Assembly (NCBI GenBank): GCA_009838765.1 | Contig: VXQX01000081.1 | Span: 62,001 to 126,000, forward strand | Length of the DNA stretch: 64,000 bases | Direction: 5' to 3' | Source of the DNA: Gemmatimonadales bacterium | GTDB lineage: Bacteria; Gemmatimonadota; Gemmatimonadetes; Palauibacterales; Palauibacteraceae | In this document: one piece after another, positions 9,308 to 18,295 of the stretch | Numbering within the stretch: the stretch's first letter is position 1 | Layout of the letters: each line of letters opens with the position of its first letter | Notes under the pieces: model-generated | Databases searched by the model: none | The model's input: the letters and a program-made list of their open reading frames with translations, nothing else | Told to the model about the DNA's origin: nothing | Program-made: the position numbers and the translations under genes

Positions 9308-10510
9308 TCAGCCGAGGCTCATGCGCTCGACTCCCACCAGCCGGTCGTAGAGCAGGTAGAGGACGAGCACGCCCACGAGGAGGAGTGCGCCGAGCGCGGC
9401 CGCCAGCCCCCAGTTCAGCGAGGTCTGCATGTGGTAGGCGACCATGTTCGAGATCAACTGGCCGCTGCTTCCACCTACGAGCGCCGGGGTGATGTAGTAG
9501 CCGATCGCCAGGATGAAGACGAGGAGCGATCCGGCTCCCACGCCGGGCAGCGTCTGCGGCCAGTAGACCCTTCGGAACGCCTGCGCGGGCGTGGCCCCCA
9601 TCGAGGCGGCCGCCCGCATGTGGAGCGGCGGGATCGAACGCATCACCGAGTACAGGGGCAGGACCATGAAGGGGAGCAGGACGTGCGTCATGGCCACGAG
9701 CGTGCCGGTCATGTTGTAGACCATGGAGAGCCGGCCGTCGTCGCCGACGAGCCCGATCGCCACCAGAATATCGTTGATCACGCCCTGTGTCTGGAGGAGG
9801 ACGATCCACGACGTGGTGCGAACCAGGAGCGATGTCCAGAAGGGCACCAGGACGAGGGCGAGCAGCAGGTTGCCCCGGCGCGGCGGCGCGTGCGCGATGA
9901 GGTGCGCGATCGGGTAGCCGAGGATGAGGCAGAACACGGTGATCGCCAGGCTTACGAGCAGGGTCCGCCACAGCAGGGGAAGGTAGATGCGCCGTTCCTC
10001 GGGCTGGGGGGCGACCGAGCCGTCCGGCAGCCGCCGCATGTCGACCGCGTTGAGGTAGTGACGGGCCGTGAAACGCTCGCCCGCCGCGCGGATGGCGTGC
10101 CATGTCCCCGGGTCGACCCAGGCGGAGTCCATGCCCGCCATCGCCTCGCGCCACGGCCCGCCTGCCACGTCGTCGAGGTCCCGGGCGGTGCGCGTGAGGA
10201 CGCTGCGCAGCCCGCTCTGCAGCCGGTTCACGCGGCCCGCCACCTGCCCCAGCGTCCTCGCCTCCCGGGCCGATCCGAGCTCCCGCGCCGCCGCCTCGTA
10301 CACCGCCTCGGGAGGCAATCCCTCTCCCTCCCATTCGCGCAGCGCGGCGAGTGTCGCGGGCAGCGCATCCGCAACCACCGGATCGTGGACGCTCCGCAGC
10401 AGCATCGTCGCCAGCGGGGCCAGGAAGGTGACGCCGAGGAAGACGAGAAGCGGCAACACGAGCCCCATCGCCCGCATCCGCTCGCGTGGCGGCGGACCGA
10501 CGCCTCTCAC
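9308..10510 (-). CDS. potB: ABC transporter permease, PotB-type, with long periplasmic insert
   Basis: Inner-membrane permease of 400 residues. TM1 (about residues 15-38) is followed by an insert of roughly 120 residues before TM2, rich in Arg/Glu and likely periplasmic, making the protein clearly longer than E. coli PotB (about 275-285 residues). The EAA loop reads AAASMGATPAQAFRRVYWPQ. GTG start overlaps the stop of the upstream binding-protein gene by 4 bases (GTGA), indicating translational coupling. The insert could interact with the two binding proteins, but nothing in the sequence proves it. Confidence 0.86.
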   Translation of the reverse strand: MRGVGPPPRERMRAMGLVLPLLVFLGVTFLAPLATMLLRSVHDPVVADALPATLAALREWEGEGLPPEAVYEAAARELGSAREARTLGQVAGRVNRLQSGLRSVLTRTARDLDDVAGGPWREAMAGMDSAWVDPGTWHAIRAAGERFTARHYLNAVDMRRLPDGSVAPQPEERRIYLPLLWRTLLVSLAITVFCLILGYPIAHLIAHAPPRRGNLLLALVLVPFWTSLLVRTTSWIVLLQTQGVINDILVAIGLVGDDGRLSMVYNMTGTLVAMTHVLLPFMVLPLYSVMRSIPPLHMRAAASMGATPAQAFRRVYWPQTLPGVGAGSLLVFILAIGYYITPALVGGSSGQLISNMVAYHMQTSLNWGLAAALGALLLVGVLVLYLLYDRLVGVERMSLG

Positions 10511-11610
10511 CGCGCCAGCCAGGCGCTGAAACGCTCGTTCAGTACATCCTGGTTATCCACCCACCAGGCCCAGTCCCTCCAGAGCGCTCCGGTCATGTTG
10601 GAGGGATGCGTGGGCAGGTGCGGCCCCATTTCCACACCGGTCTCCAGGTGGGTCGTGATCAGCGGTGCTGCCGAGGCCCGGGCGGGGCCGTACGAAATCC
10701 GGCGGCCGAGCGCCGCGAGCGCCTCTGCCGTACTCGCGAAGCTCACGAGCCGCATCGCCTCCTCCACCCGCGGCGTGCCGGCCACGATGGCCAGTTGGTT
10801 GATGTCCAGGAGCTGACCGTCCCAGACGATCGCGAACGGCTGGTCCTCGAGCACCTGGGCGTTGAAGATGCGGCCGTTGTAGGCCGTGCTCATGACGACT
10901 TCCCCGTCGGCCAGCATCTGCGGCGGTTGGGCGCCCGCCTCCCACCACACGACGTGATCCTTGATCGTATCGAGCTTGCGGAACGCCCGGTCCAGACCCT
11001 CCGGCGTGTCGAGCAGCCCATATACCTCCTCCGCCGGCACATTGTCCGCCATGAGGGCAAATTCGAGGTTGAACATGGGAACACGGCGCATCCCGCGGCG
11101 CCCGGGGAACTTCTCGAGATCGAAGAAATCGGCGATCGTCTCCGGTCCGGCGCCCTGGAAGCGGCTCGCATCGAACGCGTAGATCGTGGACCAGACGACG
11201 ACCCCGGCCCCGCAATCGGAAAGCGTCCCGGGCGCGAAGTCCTCCGCCGCCGGCGTCCCGTCCGGGCCCGGGGGCAGCATCTCCGCATCGATGTACTCCA
11301 GCAGCCCCTCGTCGCACGCGAGCGTGACGTCCGACACGTTGAGGTCCACGACATCCCAGTACACGTTGCCCACTTCCACCTGGGCGCGGATCTGAGCCAG
11401 GCCGCCGGTGAAATCCTCGACATCCACCCGGATCCCGGTGGCGGCGGCGAACGGTTCGAACCACGCCTCCGTGCTCGCCTTCTGATACGAGCCGCCATAG
11501 GAGACGGCGGTGATCGACTGGGCCGCGGCCTGGGTGGCGAAACACGCGGCGAGCAGGGCCGTGCACGTTGACGCTCTCGCCGCGGCGGCCGCCGCCCGGT
11601 CAGTTCGCAC
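10507..11610 (-). CDS. potD: ABC substrate-binding protein, PotD-like, copy 2
   Basis: Periplasmic binding protein of 367 residues with a Sec signal peptide (cleavage near ATQAAAQS). The mature part starts ITAVSYGGSYQKAS, typical of the PotD/Fe-binding-like cluster. It is a tandem paralogue of the gene just upstream: long identical blocks, for example DFFDLEKFPGRRGMRRVP, EAGAQPPQMLADGEVVMSTA and YNGRIFNAQVLE, and both end NERFSAWL. Unlike its partner it has no lipobox, so it should be freely diffusible. GTG start at 11610 overlaps the partner stop by 11 bases. It is GTGA-coupled to potB. Confidence 0.85.
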   Translation of the reverse strand: MRTDRAAAAAARASTCTALLAACFATQAAAQSITAVSYGGSYQKASTEAWFEPFAAATGIRVDVEDFTGGLAQIRAQVEVGNVYWDVVDLNVSDVTLACDEGLLEYIDAEMLPPGPDGTPAAEDFAPGTLSDCGAGVVVWSTIYAFDASRFQGAGPETIADFFDLEKFPGRRGMRRVPMFNLEFALMADNVPAEEVYGLLDTPEGLDRAFRKLDTIKDHVVWWEAGAQPPQMLADGEVVMSTAYNGRIFNAQVLEDQPFAIVWDGQLLDINQLAIVAGTPRVEEAMRLVSFASTAEALAALGRRISYGPARASAAPLITTHLETGVEMGPHLPTHPSNMTGALWRDWAWWVDNQDVLNERFSAWLAR

Positions 11611-12730
11611 GGGTCAGCCAGGCGCTGAAGCGCTCGTTCAGCGCGTCCTGGTTGTCCACCCAGAACTCCCAGTCGTTCCGTAGGGCGCGCGCGACGTTTT
11701 CGGGGCTCGTGGGCAGGTGGGGCGCCATCTCCACGCCGGTCGCCAGATGGGTCGTAACGAGCGGCTCTCCGGACCGGCGGGCCGGACCGTAGGAGATCCG
11801 GCGCGCGACGGCCGCCAGCGATTCCCCCGTCGTCGCGAACGCGACGAAGCGGAGCGCGTTCTCCAGGCGCGGCGTCCCCGCCACGATGCTCAACTGGCCG
11901 TAGTCCAGGACCTGGCCATCCCACACGATGACGAACGGCTGCTCCTCGAGGACCTGGGCGTTGAAGATCCGGCCGTTGTAGGCCGTACTCATCACGACCT
12001 CGCCGTCCGCGAGCATCTGCGGCGGCTGGGCGCCCGCCTCCCACCAGACGACCCGGTCCTTGATCGTATCGAGTTTGTCGAAGGCCCGGTCGAGCCCTTC
12101 CGGCGTCGAGAGCGTGGCGTACACATCGTCGAGCGGGACCCCGTCCGCGATAAGGGCAAACTCCAGGTTCACCTGCGGGACGCGGCGCATGCCGCGGCGC
12201 CCCGGGAACTTCTCCAGGTCGAAGAAGTCCGCCATCGTCGCCGGCCGCCCGTCCGGGAAGAGGTCGGCGTTGTACGCGTAGACGGTGGAATAGAACAGCA
12301 TCCCGGCCCCGCACGGACCCTGCAGCTCCGGGTAGAAGTCATCCCTCGCGGGCGTCCCGTCCGGGGCGGGCGGCAGCATGTCGACGTCGATCGGCTCCAG
12401 CAGGCCTTCGTCGCAGCCACGCATTGCATCCGCCATCTCCAGGTCCACCACATCCCAGTAGACCGCATCGACATCGACCTGCGCCCGTATCTGGGCGAGG
12501 CCGCCGTTGTAGTCCTCCATGTCCACCCGAATCCCCGTCTCATCCATGAACGGGACCTGGATGGCCCCGCGATACGCCCGGCCGTAGGACCCTCCCCAGG
12601 AAACGGCCGTGATCGCCGGATCTTCCGGCGCCTGCGGCCCGCAGCCGAGCGTGAACGCCGCCGCGGCGGCGAGGACGGCGAGCGTCATGTTACGCGACGC
12701 GCGGACGGCCGATTCCGTATTCGTGTTCAT
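11600..12730 (-). CDS. potD: ABC substrate-binding lipoprotein, PotD-like, copy 1
   Basis: Binding protein of 376 residues with a lipoprotein signal: lipobox FTLGC near residue 30, so anchored to a membrane, unlike copy 2. Fold and sequence match PotD-like proteins (ITAVSWGGSYGRAY, CDEGLLEPIDVDMLPP). By eye about two thirds of positions are identical to copy 2, with most differences in the first third and in the region around residues 125-145. It lies 22 bases after potA, with a GGAGAAACGG ribosome site, and overlaps copy 2 by 11 bases. Confidence 0.86.
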   Translation of the reverse strand: MNTNTESAVRASRNMTLAVLAAAAAFTLGCGPQAPEDPAITAVSWGGSYGRAYRGAIQVPFMDETGIRVDMEDYNGGLAQIRAQVDVDAVYWDVVDLEMADAMRGCDEGLLEPIDVDMLPPAPDGTPARDDFYPELQGPCGAGMLFYSTVYAYNADLFPDGRPATMADFFDLEKFPGRRGMRRVPQVNLEFALIADGVPLDDVYATLSTPEGLDRAFDKLDTIKDRVVWWEAGAQPPQMLADGEVVMSTAYNGRIFNAQVLEEQPFVIVWDGQVLDYGQLSIVAGTPRLENALRFVAFATTGESLAAVARRISYGPARRSGEPLVTTHLATGVEMAPHLPTSPENVARALRNDWEFWVDNQDALNERFSAWLTRAN

Positions 12731-12752
12731 CCGTTTCTCCGATCTGTCTCCA

Positions 12753-13895
12753 TCATGTGCGGTTCTCCCCGTCCCCTTCGAAGTCCAGCGCGCGGCAGTC
12801 GTTGACGGTCCAGCCGATGCGGACGGCGTCGCCCACCATCATGGCGCCGTGCCCCACGATGTTCGGGATCTTGGCCACGACATCCCGGCCCCCGCAGGCG
12901 GTGAGCCGGACGCGCAGGTGGTCGCCGAGAAAGGTCATGTCCTCGATGGCGGCCTCGACCACGTTGTGGTACAGACCCTCATCGGGCTTGATCGCGATCC
13001 GCTCGGGACGAATCGAGAGGGTGACCGTGTCCCCGACGCCGCACGGAGCGATCCGAAAGGCCCGGATCCGCTCACCCCCCACGTCTACTTCGCACAGGTC
13101 ATCCTTCACGAGCGTCACCCGCCCGTGGAGCCGGTTGTTCTCGCCGATGAAGCGGGCCACGAACGCGCGTTCGGGCTCCTCATAGAGCCCCTCCGCTCCG
13201 GCGATCTGCTCGATCCGGCCGCCGTTGAGGACGGCGATCCGATCCGACATCACCATCGCCTCCTGCTGGTCGTGGGTGACGTACACGACGGTCACGCCCA
13301 GTCTCTGGTGGATGGAGCGGATCTCGTACTGCATCTCCTCGCGCAGGCTGCGGTCCAGGGCGCCGAGCGGCTCGTCCATCAGCACAAGTTCGGGTTCGAA
13401 CACGAGGGCCCGCGCGATGGCCACGCGCTGCTGCTGACCGCCGGAAAGCTGGCCGGGCCGCCGGTCCTCCAAGCCGCCGAGGCGGACGAGATCGAGGGCA
13501 CGCTCGACGCGCTCGCGGCGCCGCGCCTCCGCGATGCCTCGCACTTCCAGCGGAAACGCGAGGTTCGCGCCCACCGTCATGTGCGGAAAGAGCGCATAGT
13601 TCTGGAACACCATCCCGATCCCGCGCTTCCGGGGCGGAAGGTCCTGAACGGAGCGGCCTCCGATGCGGATCGCACCGGACGTTGCGGTCTGAAAGCCCGC
13701 GAGCATCATCAGGATGGTCGTCTTCCCCGAACCGGAAGGACCGAGCAGGGTCACGAATTCGCCCTTGTCGATGCCGAGGTTCAGATCGTCCACCACCAGC
13801 GTGCGGCCGTCGTAACTCTTGCTCACGCCCTCGAACTCCACGTGCGCGGCCTGGCTGTGACCGTCGCTCTCCGCGCCGCTGGAACCCGCGATCAT
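12753..13895 (-). CDS. potA: ABC transporter ATPase, PotA-type
   Basis: ATPase subunit of 380 residues that powers the polyamine-type importer. Walker A GPSGSGKTT at about 52-60, Q-loop in VFQNYALFPH, signature LSGGQQQR, Walker B LVLMDEP, then the H-loop VYVTHDQ. The C-terminal third is the TOBE/OB regulatory region usual for PotA/MalK-type ATPases (LSIRPERI). ATG at 13895 is preferred although the frame stays open further upstream, because similarity begins only at HVEFEGVSKSY and no ribosome site supports longer forms. First gene of the operon; the 144-base gap before it is divergent with the DUF3500 gene. Confidence 0.9.
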   Translation of the reverse strand: MIAGSSGAESDGHSQAAHVEFEGVSKSYDGRTLVVDDLNLGIDKGEFVTLLGPSGSGKTTILMMLAGFQTATSGAIRIGGRSVQDLPPRKRGIGMVFQNYALFPHMTVGANLAFPLEVRGIAEARRRERVERALDLVRLGGLEDRRPGQLSGGQQQRVAIARALVFEPELVLMDEPLGALDRSLREEMQYEIRSIHQRLGVTVVYVTHDQQEAMVMSDRIAVLNGGRIEQIAGAEGLYEEPERAFVARFIGENNRLHGRVTLVKDDLCEVDVGGERIRAFRIAPCGVGDTVTLSIRPERIAIKPDEGLYHNVVEAAIEDMTFLGDHLRVRLTACGGRDVVAKIPNIVGHGAMMVGDAVRIGWTVNDCRALDFEGDGENRT

Positions 13896-14039
13896 CTGGC
13901 GATTCCACCCTGTTGTTCGGAATATGAAATAGTGATCGGACCCGGTTGAGGTCGACCAACTTGAAGCCGGCGGCGTCAATCCGCGAGTGCCAATCCGCGA
14001 GTGTACGCGGTCGTGTCTGTTTCGAGCGGAGGAGGAACG

Positions 14040-15083
14040 ATGAAGATCAGGAATCGGACGGCGGGACCGGTCGCGTGGGCGGCCTGCCTGCTCGTTCCCC
14101 TGGGCGCGTTCGCGCTGGCGGCCGGAGGAGAAACGGGCGCGCGGATGGATTCGGCCTCCGCCGCGCAGGCCTTGATCGACCTGCTCGACGCGACGGGACG
14201 GGAGAAGGCGCTCTTCCCCCTCGACGACGAGGAGCGGTTCAACTGGCACTTCGTCCCGAGGTCGCGGAACGGACTGCCGCTCGCCGACATGACGACCGAA
14301 CAGCGCGGCGCCGCCCACGATCTCCTTCAGGCCGCCATGAGCAGCCAGGGCTTTCTGAAGGCCAGCGCGATCATCGAACTCGAGCGCATCCTCGGACTCC
14401 TGGAAGGGCGGCCCGAGCGCCGGGATCCGGAGAACTATTACGTCTCGATCTTCGGCGACCCGTCGTCGGAGGGACCGTGGGCATGGCGGTTCGAGGGGCA
14501 TCACCTCTCCCTCAACTTCTCATCGCCCGCGGGTTTGCTCACGGTGACGGGGCCCGCGTTCATGGGCGCGAACCCGGCCCGCGTGCCGTCGGGTCCCAAG
14601 GCGGGCTGGCGGCCGCTGGGGCGGGAGGAGGACCTGGCCCGCGCGCTGATGCGGAGCTTCACGCCGGATCAGCGCGAGCGGGCGACCATCGCGGCCGAGG
14701 CCCCCAGCGACATCCTCACCGGGAACGACCGCGAGGCCCGGCTCGACGCGTTCGAGGGTCTTTCCGCCGACGCCATGACGGTGGCGCAGCGCGCGATCCT
14801 GTTCGAGATCGTGCGCGAGTACGCGGGCAACACGACGACGGGCGGCGATTGGATGGCGCGGATCGAGAACGAGATTCCGGCGGGCGACATCCACTTCGGA
14901 TGGGCGGGGTCGCTCGAACCCGGCGAGGGGCACTACTACCGGGTCCACGCTCCGGTCTTCCTGATCGAGTACGACAACACGCAGAACGACGCGAATCATG
15001 TCCACTCGGTGTGGCGGGACCTGGAGAACGACTTCGGCGGCGACGCGCTCGCCCGTCACTACGAGGAGTCCGACCACCACTGA
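14040..15083 (+). CDS. Exported DUF3500 family protein
   Basis: Protein of 347 residues with a signal peptide (about 1-27). The body matches DUF3500: RFNWHFVPRSRNGLPLADMT near the start, the AWRFEGHHLSLNFS and GPAFMGANPA blocks in the middle, and a C-terminal FLIEYDNTQNDANHVHSVWR block rich in His, Asp and Asn. The family is of unknown biochemical function and is widespread in marine and soil bacteria. An excellent GGAGGAGG ribosome site precedes the ATG at 14040. It is monocistronic as far as can be seen: divergent from potA, convergent with the TolC/DUF1028 gene (55 bases apart). Confidence 0.85.
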   Translation: MKIRNRTAGPVAWAACLLVPLGAFALAAGGETGARMDSASAAQALIDLLDATGREKALFPLDDEERFNWHFVPRSRNGLPLADMTTEQRGAAHDLLQAAMSSQGFLKASAIIELERILGLLEGRPERRDPENYYVSIFGDPSSEGPWAWRFEGHHLSLNFSSPAGLLTVTGPAFMGANPARVPSGPKAGWRPLGREEDLARALMRSFTPDQRERATIAAEAPSDILTGNDREARLDAFEGLSADAMTVAQRAILFEIVREYAGNTTTGGDWMARIENEIPAGDIHFGWAGSLEPGEGHYYRVHAPVFLIEYDNTQNDANHVHSVWRDLENDFGGDALARHYEESDHH

Positions 15084-15138
15084 CGGGCGCCGGCGGGCCG
15101 GGGCGAGCCCGGTCCCCGCGGGGCCCGACGGGCTCCGG

Positions 15139-17571
15139 CTAGCGGCCGATGAGCGTCAGAAAGCGGGGATGCTCGCGCACGCGCTCGAAGTCGTCCGCGC
15201 CCGGCAGCGTCCGCCGTCGTCCGGGATTGAGTTCGACCGCCCGCTCCAGGGCGTTGAAGGCGTCATCTTCTCGCCCGCTGTCGAGCAGGAGCGCCGCCAG
15301 CGTCACCCACGCGTTGTCGTTCTCCGACGACCTGGCCGTGGCTTCGCGCGCCAGCGCCAGGGCACCCTGCAGGTCGCCGTCGCGCCTCAGCCGCGAGGCT
15401 TCGCGCAGCATCTGGCCCGACCGGTACATGTCGAGAACTCGGCGCAGTTCGGCGAGTGGTGCGTCGTGGTCGTCCACCCGGATGTCGACGACGCGGTCGC
15501 TGTAGCCGCCGTTGACGCGCGGCGCCACGACGAGGATGGCGCCGGACTGCATGCCGCGCGCGTCGCCGCCAGCGGCCTGCGCGGCGTCGAGTGCATCCAT
15601 GAGCCGTTCCGCCAGCGGGCCGGTGGACGATTCGAACGAGGCCGCCATGGCGTCGACGACCTCGGGCCCCGTGAGGATGTTCCCCTGCGCGCAGTAATCC
15701 ACTCCGCACCGGTGGCCCTTCCAGTCGCTCGCGCCGGCGCCGGTCCAGGCGGCCGTCCGCCCCTGCTGGTCGAGGATGGCGACCTGGCGGCGATCCCGGC
15801 CCTCGTCGCTCCCCACCATCATCTCGAGAGCCTCCTCGGGCGAGTAGCCGGCCTGGAGGAGCTCGATGCCGATGGCCCCGTACATGGGATTCGCGGCGGC
15901 CTGGTGGGCGATGATCACGAGTCCGCCCTTCGCGTGCATGGCACGGTTCCCCGCCCCGAACGCCTTCGACTGCACGCCCATTCCAAGCTCGCCGGTCGCG
16001 GGATCGCGCCCGATGATCGAGTACGTGCCGAGGTAGTTCGGGTCGAGGAGGTCCGCGTCGCCCGAGGCCGGAACCATCTGCGGCTCGGGGACCGCCTCGG
16101 GCGAGGCCCAGGCGCCGCCCAGCGCGCGATGGACGGCCAGCCTCGCCAGAGCCAGGTCTCGCGTCGCACCCGCCAGCGCCGCCTCGACGTTCAGGAGCGT
16201 GCGCAGGGCGTCCAGATAATCGGTGTAGCCCACGACCCCGGACTCGTACCGCTGCGACTGCAACTCCATCGTCCCCAGCGCCTCCGCACGCTGGGAGGCG
16301 AGGAATGCATGCCGTCGCGTTTCGTTCTCCAGACCCGCGAGGGCGGTTTCGACTTCGTTCACCGCCGTTACCACGGTTCGTCCGTACGCCGCTGCGGCCT
16401 CATCGAAGCGGCCCTCGGCCAGCGCGAGATTGTTCCGGAGGCGGCCGGCCTGGAAGATGGGCGCGGTCAGGTTCGTGATCAGGTTCGTGAACCATTGCTG
16501 CGCGTTGAAGAGTTCTCCTGCGTCCGCGCTGGCGAGCCCGATGGAACCGGAGAGCGAGAGCGAGGGGAGCAGTTGGGCCCGGCGCGCGCCGATGCTGTAG
16601 CGGGCCGCGTCCAGCCGCTGACCCGCCGCCCTCACGTCGGGCCGCTGGTGCAGGAGATCCGCCGGTATCCCGGCGGGGACGGGGTCCGCCGCCAGTTGCG
16701 GCTGGAGAGAGTCGGGCAGGATCGCCTCGACATCCTCGCGATAGCCGCCCAACAGAACGGCGAGCCGTGCCTCGGCACTCGTAAGGTGCGTCTCGAGCTG
16801 CGGCAGCCCCGCCTGCGTGTTCCTGAGGTCCTGGCGAACCTGGGACAGCGTCCAGGAGTCGATCAGGCCGCGATCATAGCTGGTCGAGGCCAGCGACTCG
16901 CGTTCGAGCAGCACCTCCACCGTCTCGCGGGCCAGTCCGGTCTGCCGCCGCAGGCTGACGATGTCGAAGTACGTGGAGATGGTCTCGGCCAGGATACCGA
17001 TCCGCGCCGCATGGAACTCCGATTCCGAGGCCAGGTATTCCGACCCCGCCGCCCGGGCGTCGTTGCGGGCGCGCCCCCAGAAGTCCAGCTCCCAGGCAAA
17101 ATCCGCGCTGACCGAATACGTCGTCAGATCGATCCTGTCCGGAAACACGAAACCCGCGATCGAATCCCCCGGCCCGCCCAGCCCGAGGGCTTGTATCTGC
17201 GCGCCGATGCCGGCGTCCGTAGGCGTGTCGGTATCGGTGACGTTTCCGCTGGCCCCCACGCTCGGGAAGAGGTCGGCCCGCGCGATGCGCGCCCTCGCGC
17301 GAGCCTGCCGGACCCGCGCGACGCCCGCGGCGAGGTCGAAGTTGGAGGCGAGCACGGAATCGACCACCGCGTCGAGCACCGGATCCCGGAACGTCGTCCA
17401 CCACTCCAGCGGCTCGTACGTCCCCGGCTGCAACTCCGCCAGGAAGTCCTCCGGCATCTCCGCCACCGGCTCCGGAAGGGACGGCCCCGGAGCCAGCGAA
17501 CAGGCGGAGAGCAGCAGGAGCGGGAGGGCCCCCGGCAGTTTCATCGGACGCGGTACTCCGGTGCGCGCCAT
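15139..17571 (-). CDS. Fusion: TolC/NodT-family outer membrane lipoprotein plus DUF1028 Ntn-hydrolase-like domain
   Basis: Single open frame of 810 residues. Residues about 1-490 form a complete NodT/OprM-type outer membrane factor: signal with lipobox LLLSAC, EPLEWWTTFRDPVLDAVVD, repeated alpha-barrel segments, LLHQRPDVRAAGQRLDAAR, and the usual ending VHRALGGAW. A linker of about 25 residues leads to a full DUF1028 domain from about residue 516 (GTYSIIGRDPATGELGMGVQ; later QGNILTGPEVVDAMA and DIRVDDHDAPLAELRR), then a TPR-like tail of about 85 residues. DUF1028 belongs to the Ntn-hydrolase superfamily, where the nucleophile is an N-terminal Thr; Gly515-Thr516 would be the equivalent processing point (inference). 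OMF termini are periplasmic, so the extra domain should be too. ATG 17571 lies 7 bases after the upstream stop; ATG 17544 is an alternative with a GGAG 11 bases ahead. No inner-membrane pump or adaptor gene is adjacent. Confidence 0.85.
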   Translation of the reverse strand: MARTGVPRPMKLPGALPLLLLSACSLAPGPSLPEPVAEMPEDFLAELQPGTYEPLEWWTTFRDPVLDAVVDSVLASNFDLAAGVARVRQARARARIARADLFPSVGASGNVTDTDTPTDAGIGAQIQALGLGGPGDSIAGFVFPDRIDLTTYSVSADFAWELDFWGRARNDARAAGSEYLASESEFHAARIGILAETISTYFDIVSLRRQTGLARETVEVLLERESLASTSYDRGLIDSWTLSQVRQDLRNTQAGLPQLETHLTSAEARLAVLLGGYREDVEAILPDSLQPQLAADPVPAGIPADLLHQRPDVRAAGQRLDAARYSIGARRAQLLPSLSLSGSIGLASADAGELFNAQQWFTNLITNLTAPIFQAGRLRNNLALAEGRFDEAAAAYGRTVVTAVNEVETALAGLENETRRHAFLASQRAEALGTMELQSQRYESGVVGYTDYLDALRTLLNVEAALAGATRDLALARLAVHRALGGAWASPEAVPEPQMVPASGDADLLDPNYLGTYSIIGRDPATGELGMGVQSKAFGAGNRAMHAKGGLVIIAHQAAANPMYGAIGIELLQAGYSPEEALEMMVGSDEGRDRRQVAILDQQGRTAAWTGAGASDWKGHRCGVDYCAQGNILTGPEVVDAMAASFESSTGPLAERLMDALDAAQAAGGDARGMQSGAILVVAPRVNGGYSDRVVDIRVDDHDAPLAELRRVLDMYRSGQMLREASRLRRDGDLQGALALAREATARSSENDNAWVTLAALLLDSGREDDAFNALERAVELNPGRRRTLPGADDFERVREHPRFLTLIGR

Positions 17572-17578
17572 CGCGTGC

Positions 17579-18295
17579 TCAGGGCGCGATGCTGAAGCCG
17601 AACACGAGGTGCGCCCGGTCCCGGTCGGGATTCAGGATGTACGCGACGCTCACCGGCACGGCGAAGGTGTCCGTGATCGCGAGGTCCTTGCTCGCCGTAA
17701 CCCCCAGATTGACCACGGCCGCTTCGTCGGTGCCGTAGAAGTCGCTCTCGCCGCCCACGAACCCCAGGTGCAGCCCGACATCCACCCCCGACATCTCGAA
17801 GGGCACGCCCACCTCCGCGTACAGCACGCTGCTCTCGGTAAGCACACCCCCGAAAAGGGAGATCGGGAAGGTCTCCGGACCCGAGAGGCCGAGCGACATC
17901 TCCACCGTGTGCGCCGCGCCGGCCCCGAAGCCCGCATCGGCGCCGGGCAAGGGGAAGTAGTAGTCGGTGATCCCGACCGCGACGGAGAGGCCCGATTCGG
18001 CCGTCACCGTGTAGGTCGCCCAGAGATCGTTCTCGTTGGCATGGGCACCCGACGCGGAGATGGAGTACGAACCCCACGCGCCGAACTCGAGCCCTCCGGC
18101 CCCGAAGGTGATCGCCGGTTGCACGGCCATGGATTCGCCGAAGTCGACGCCGCGCCAGACGTAGCGGCTCACGACATCGGCCCCGATCGAGGCGGACTGC
18201 CCCCACACGGGGACGGCGAAGGTAAAGAAGGCCGCGACGGCTGCGGCGAGCCGGAGACCCTGGAATCGGAACGAATCAGCGCGGATCACGGACAC
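17579..18295 (-). CDS. TorF-family putative porin (gcw_chp)
   Basis: Outer-membrane beta-barrel protein of 238 residues. Signal peptide ending VWGQS, then SIGADVVSRYVWRGVDFGES, the hallmark start of the TIGR02001/TorF-like family, followed by alternating beta-strands and a short hydrophobic end. Members of this family often sit next to amtB/glnK in Proteobacteria (from memory), and here an amtB begins the same gene string. Its start overlaps the transglutaminase stop by 10 bases and its stop is 7 bases from the TolC/DUF1028 start, so it is almost certainly co-transcribed with both. Confidence 0.85.
   Translation of the reverse strand: MSVIRADSFRFQGLRLAAAVAAFFTFAVPVWGQSASIGADVVSRYVWRGVDFGESMAVQPAITFGAGGLEFGAWGSYSISASGAHANENDLWATYTVTAESGLSVAVGITDYYFPLPGADAGFGAGAAHTVEMSLGLSGPETFPISLFGGVLTESSVLYAEVGVPFEMSGVDVGLHLGFVGGESDFYGTDEAAVVNLGVTASKDLAITDTFAVPVSVAYILNPDRDRAHLVFGFSIAP

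Noticed and set aside
15139-17571. Reading the TolC and DUF1028 parts as two separate adjacent genes
   Set aside because: No stop codon separates them and the linker has no convincing ribosome site; an internal start at the linker Met cannot be fully excluded.
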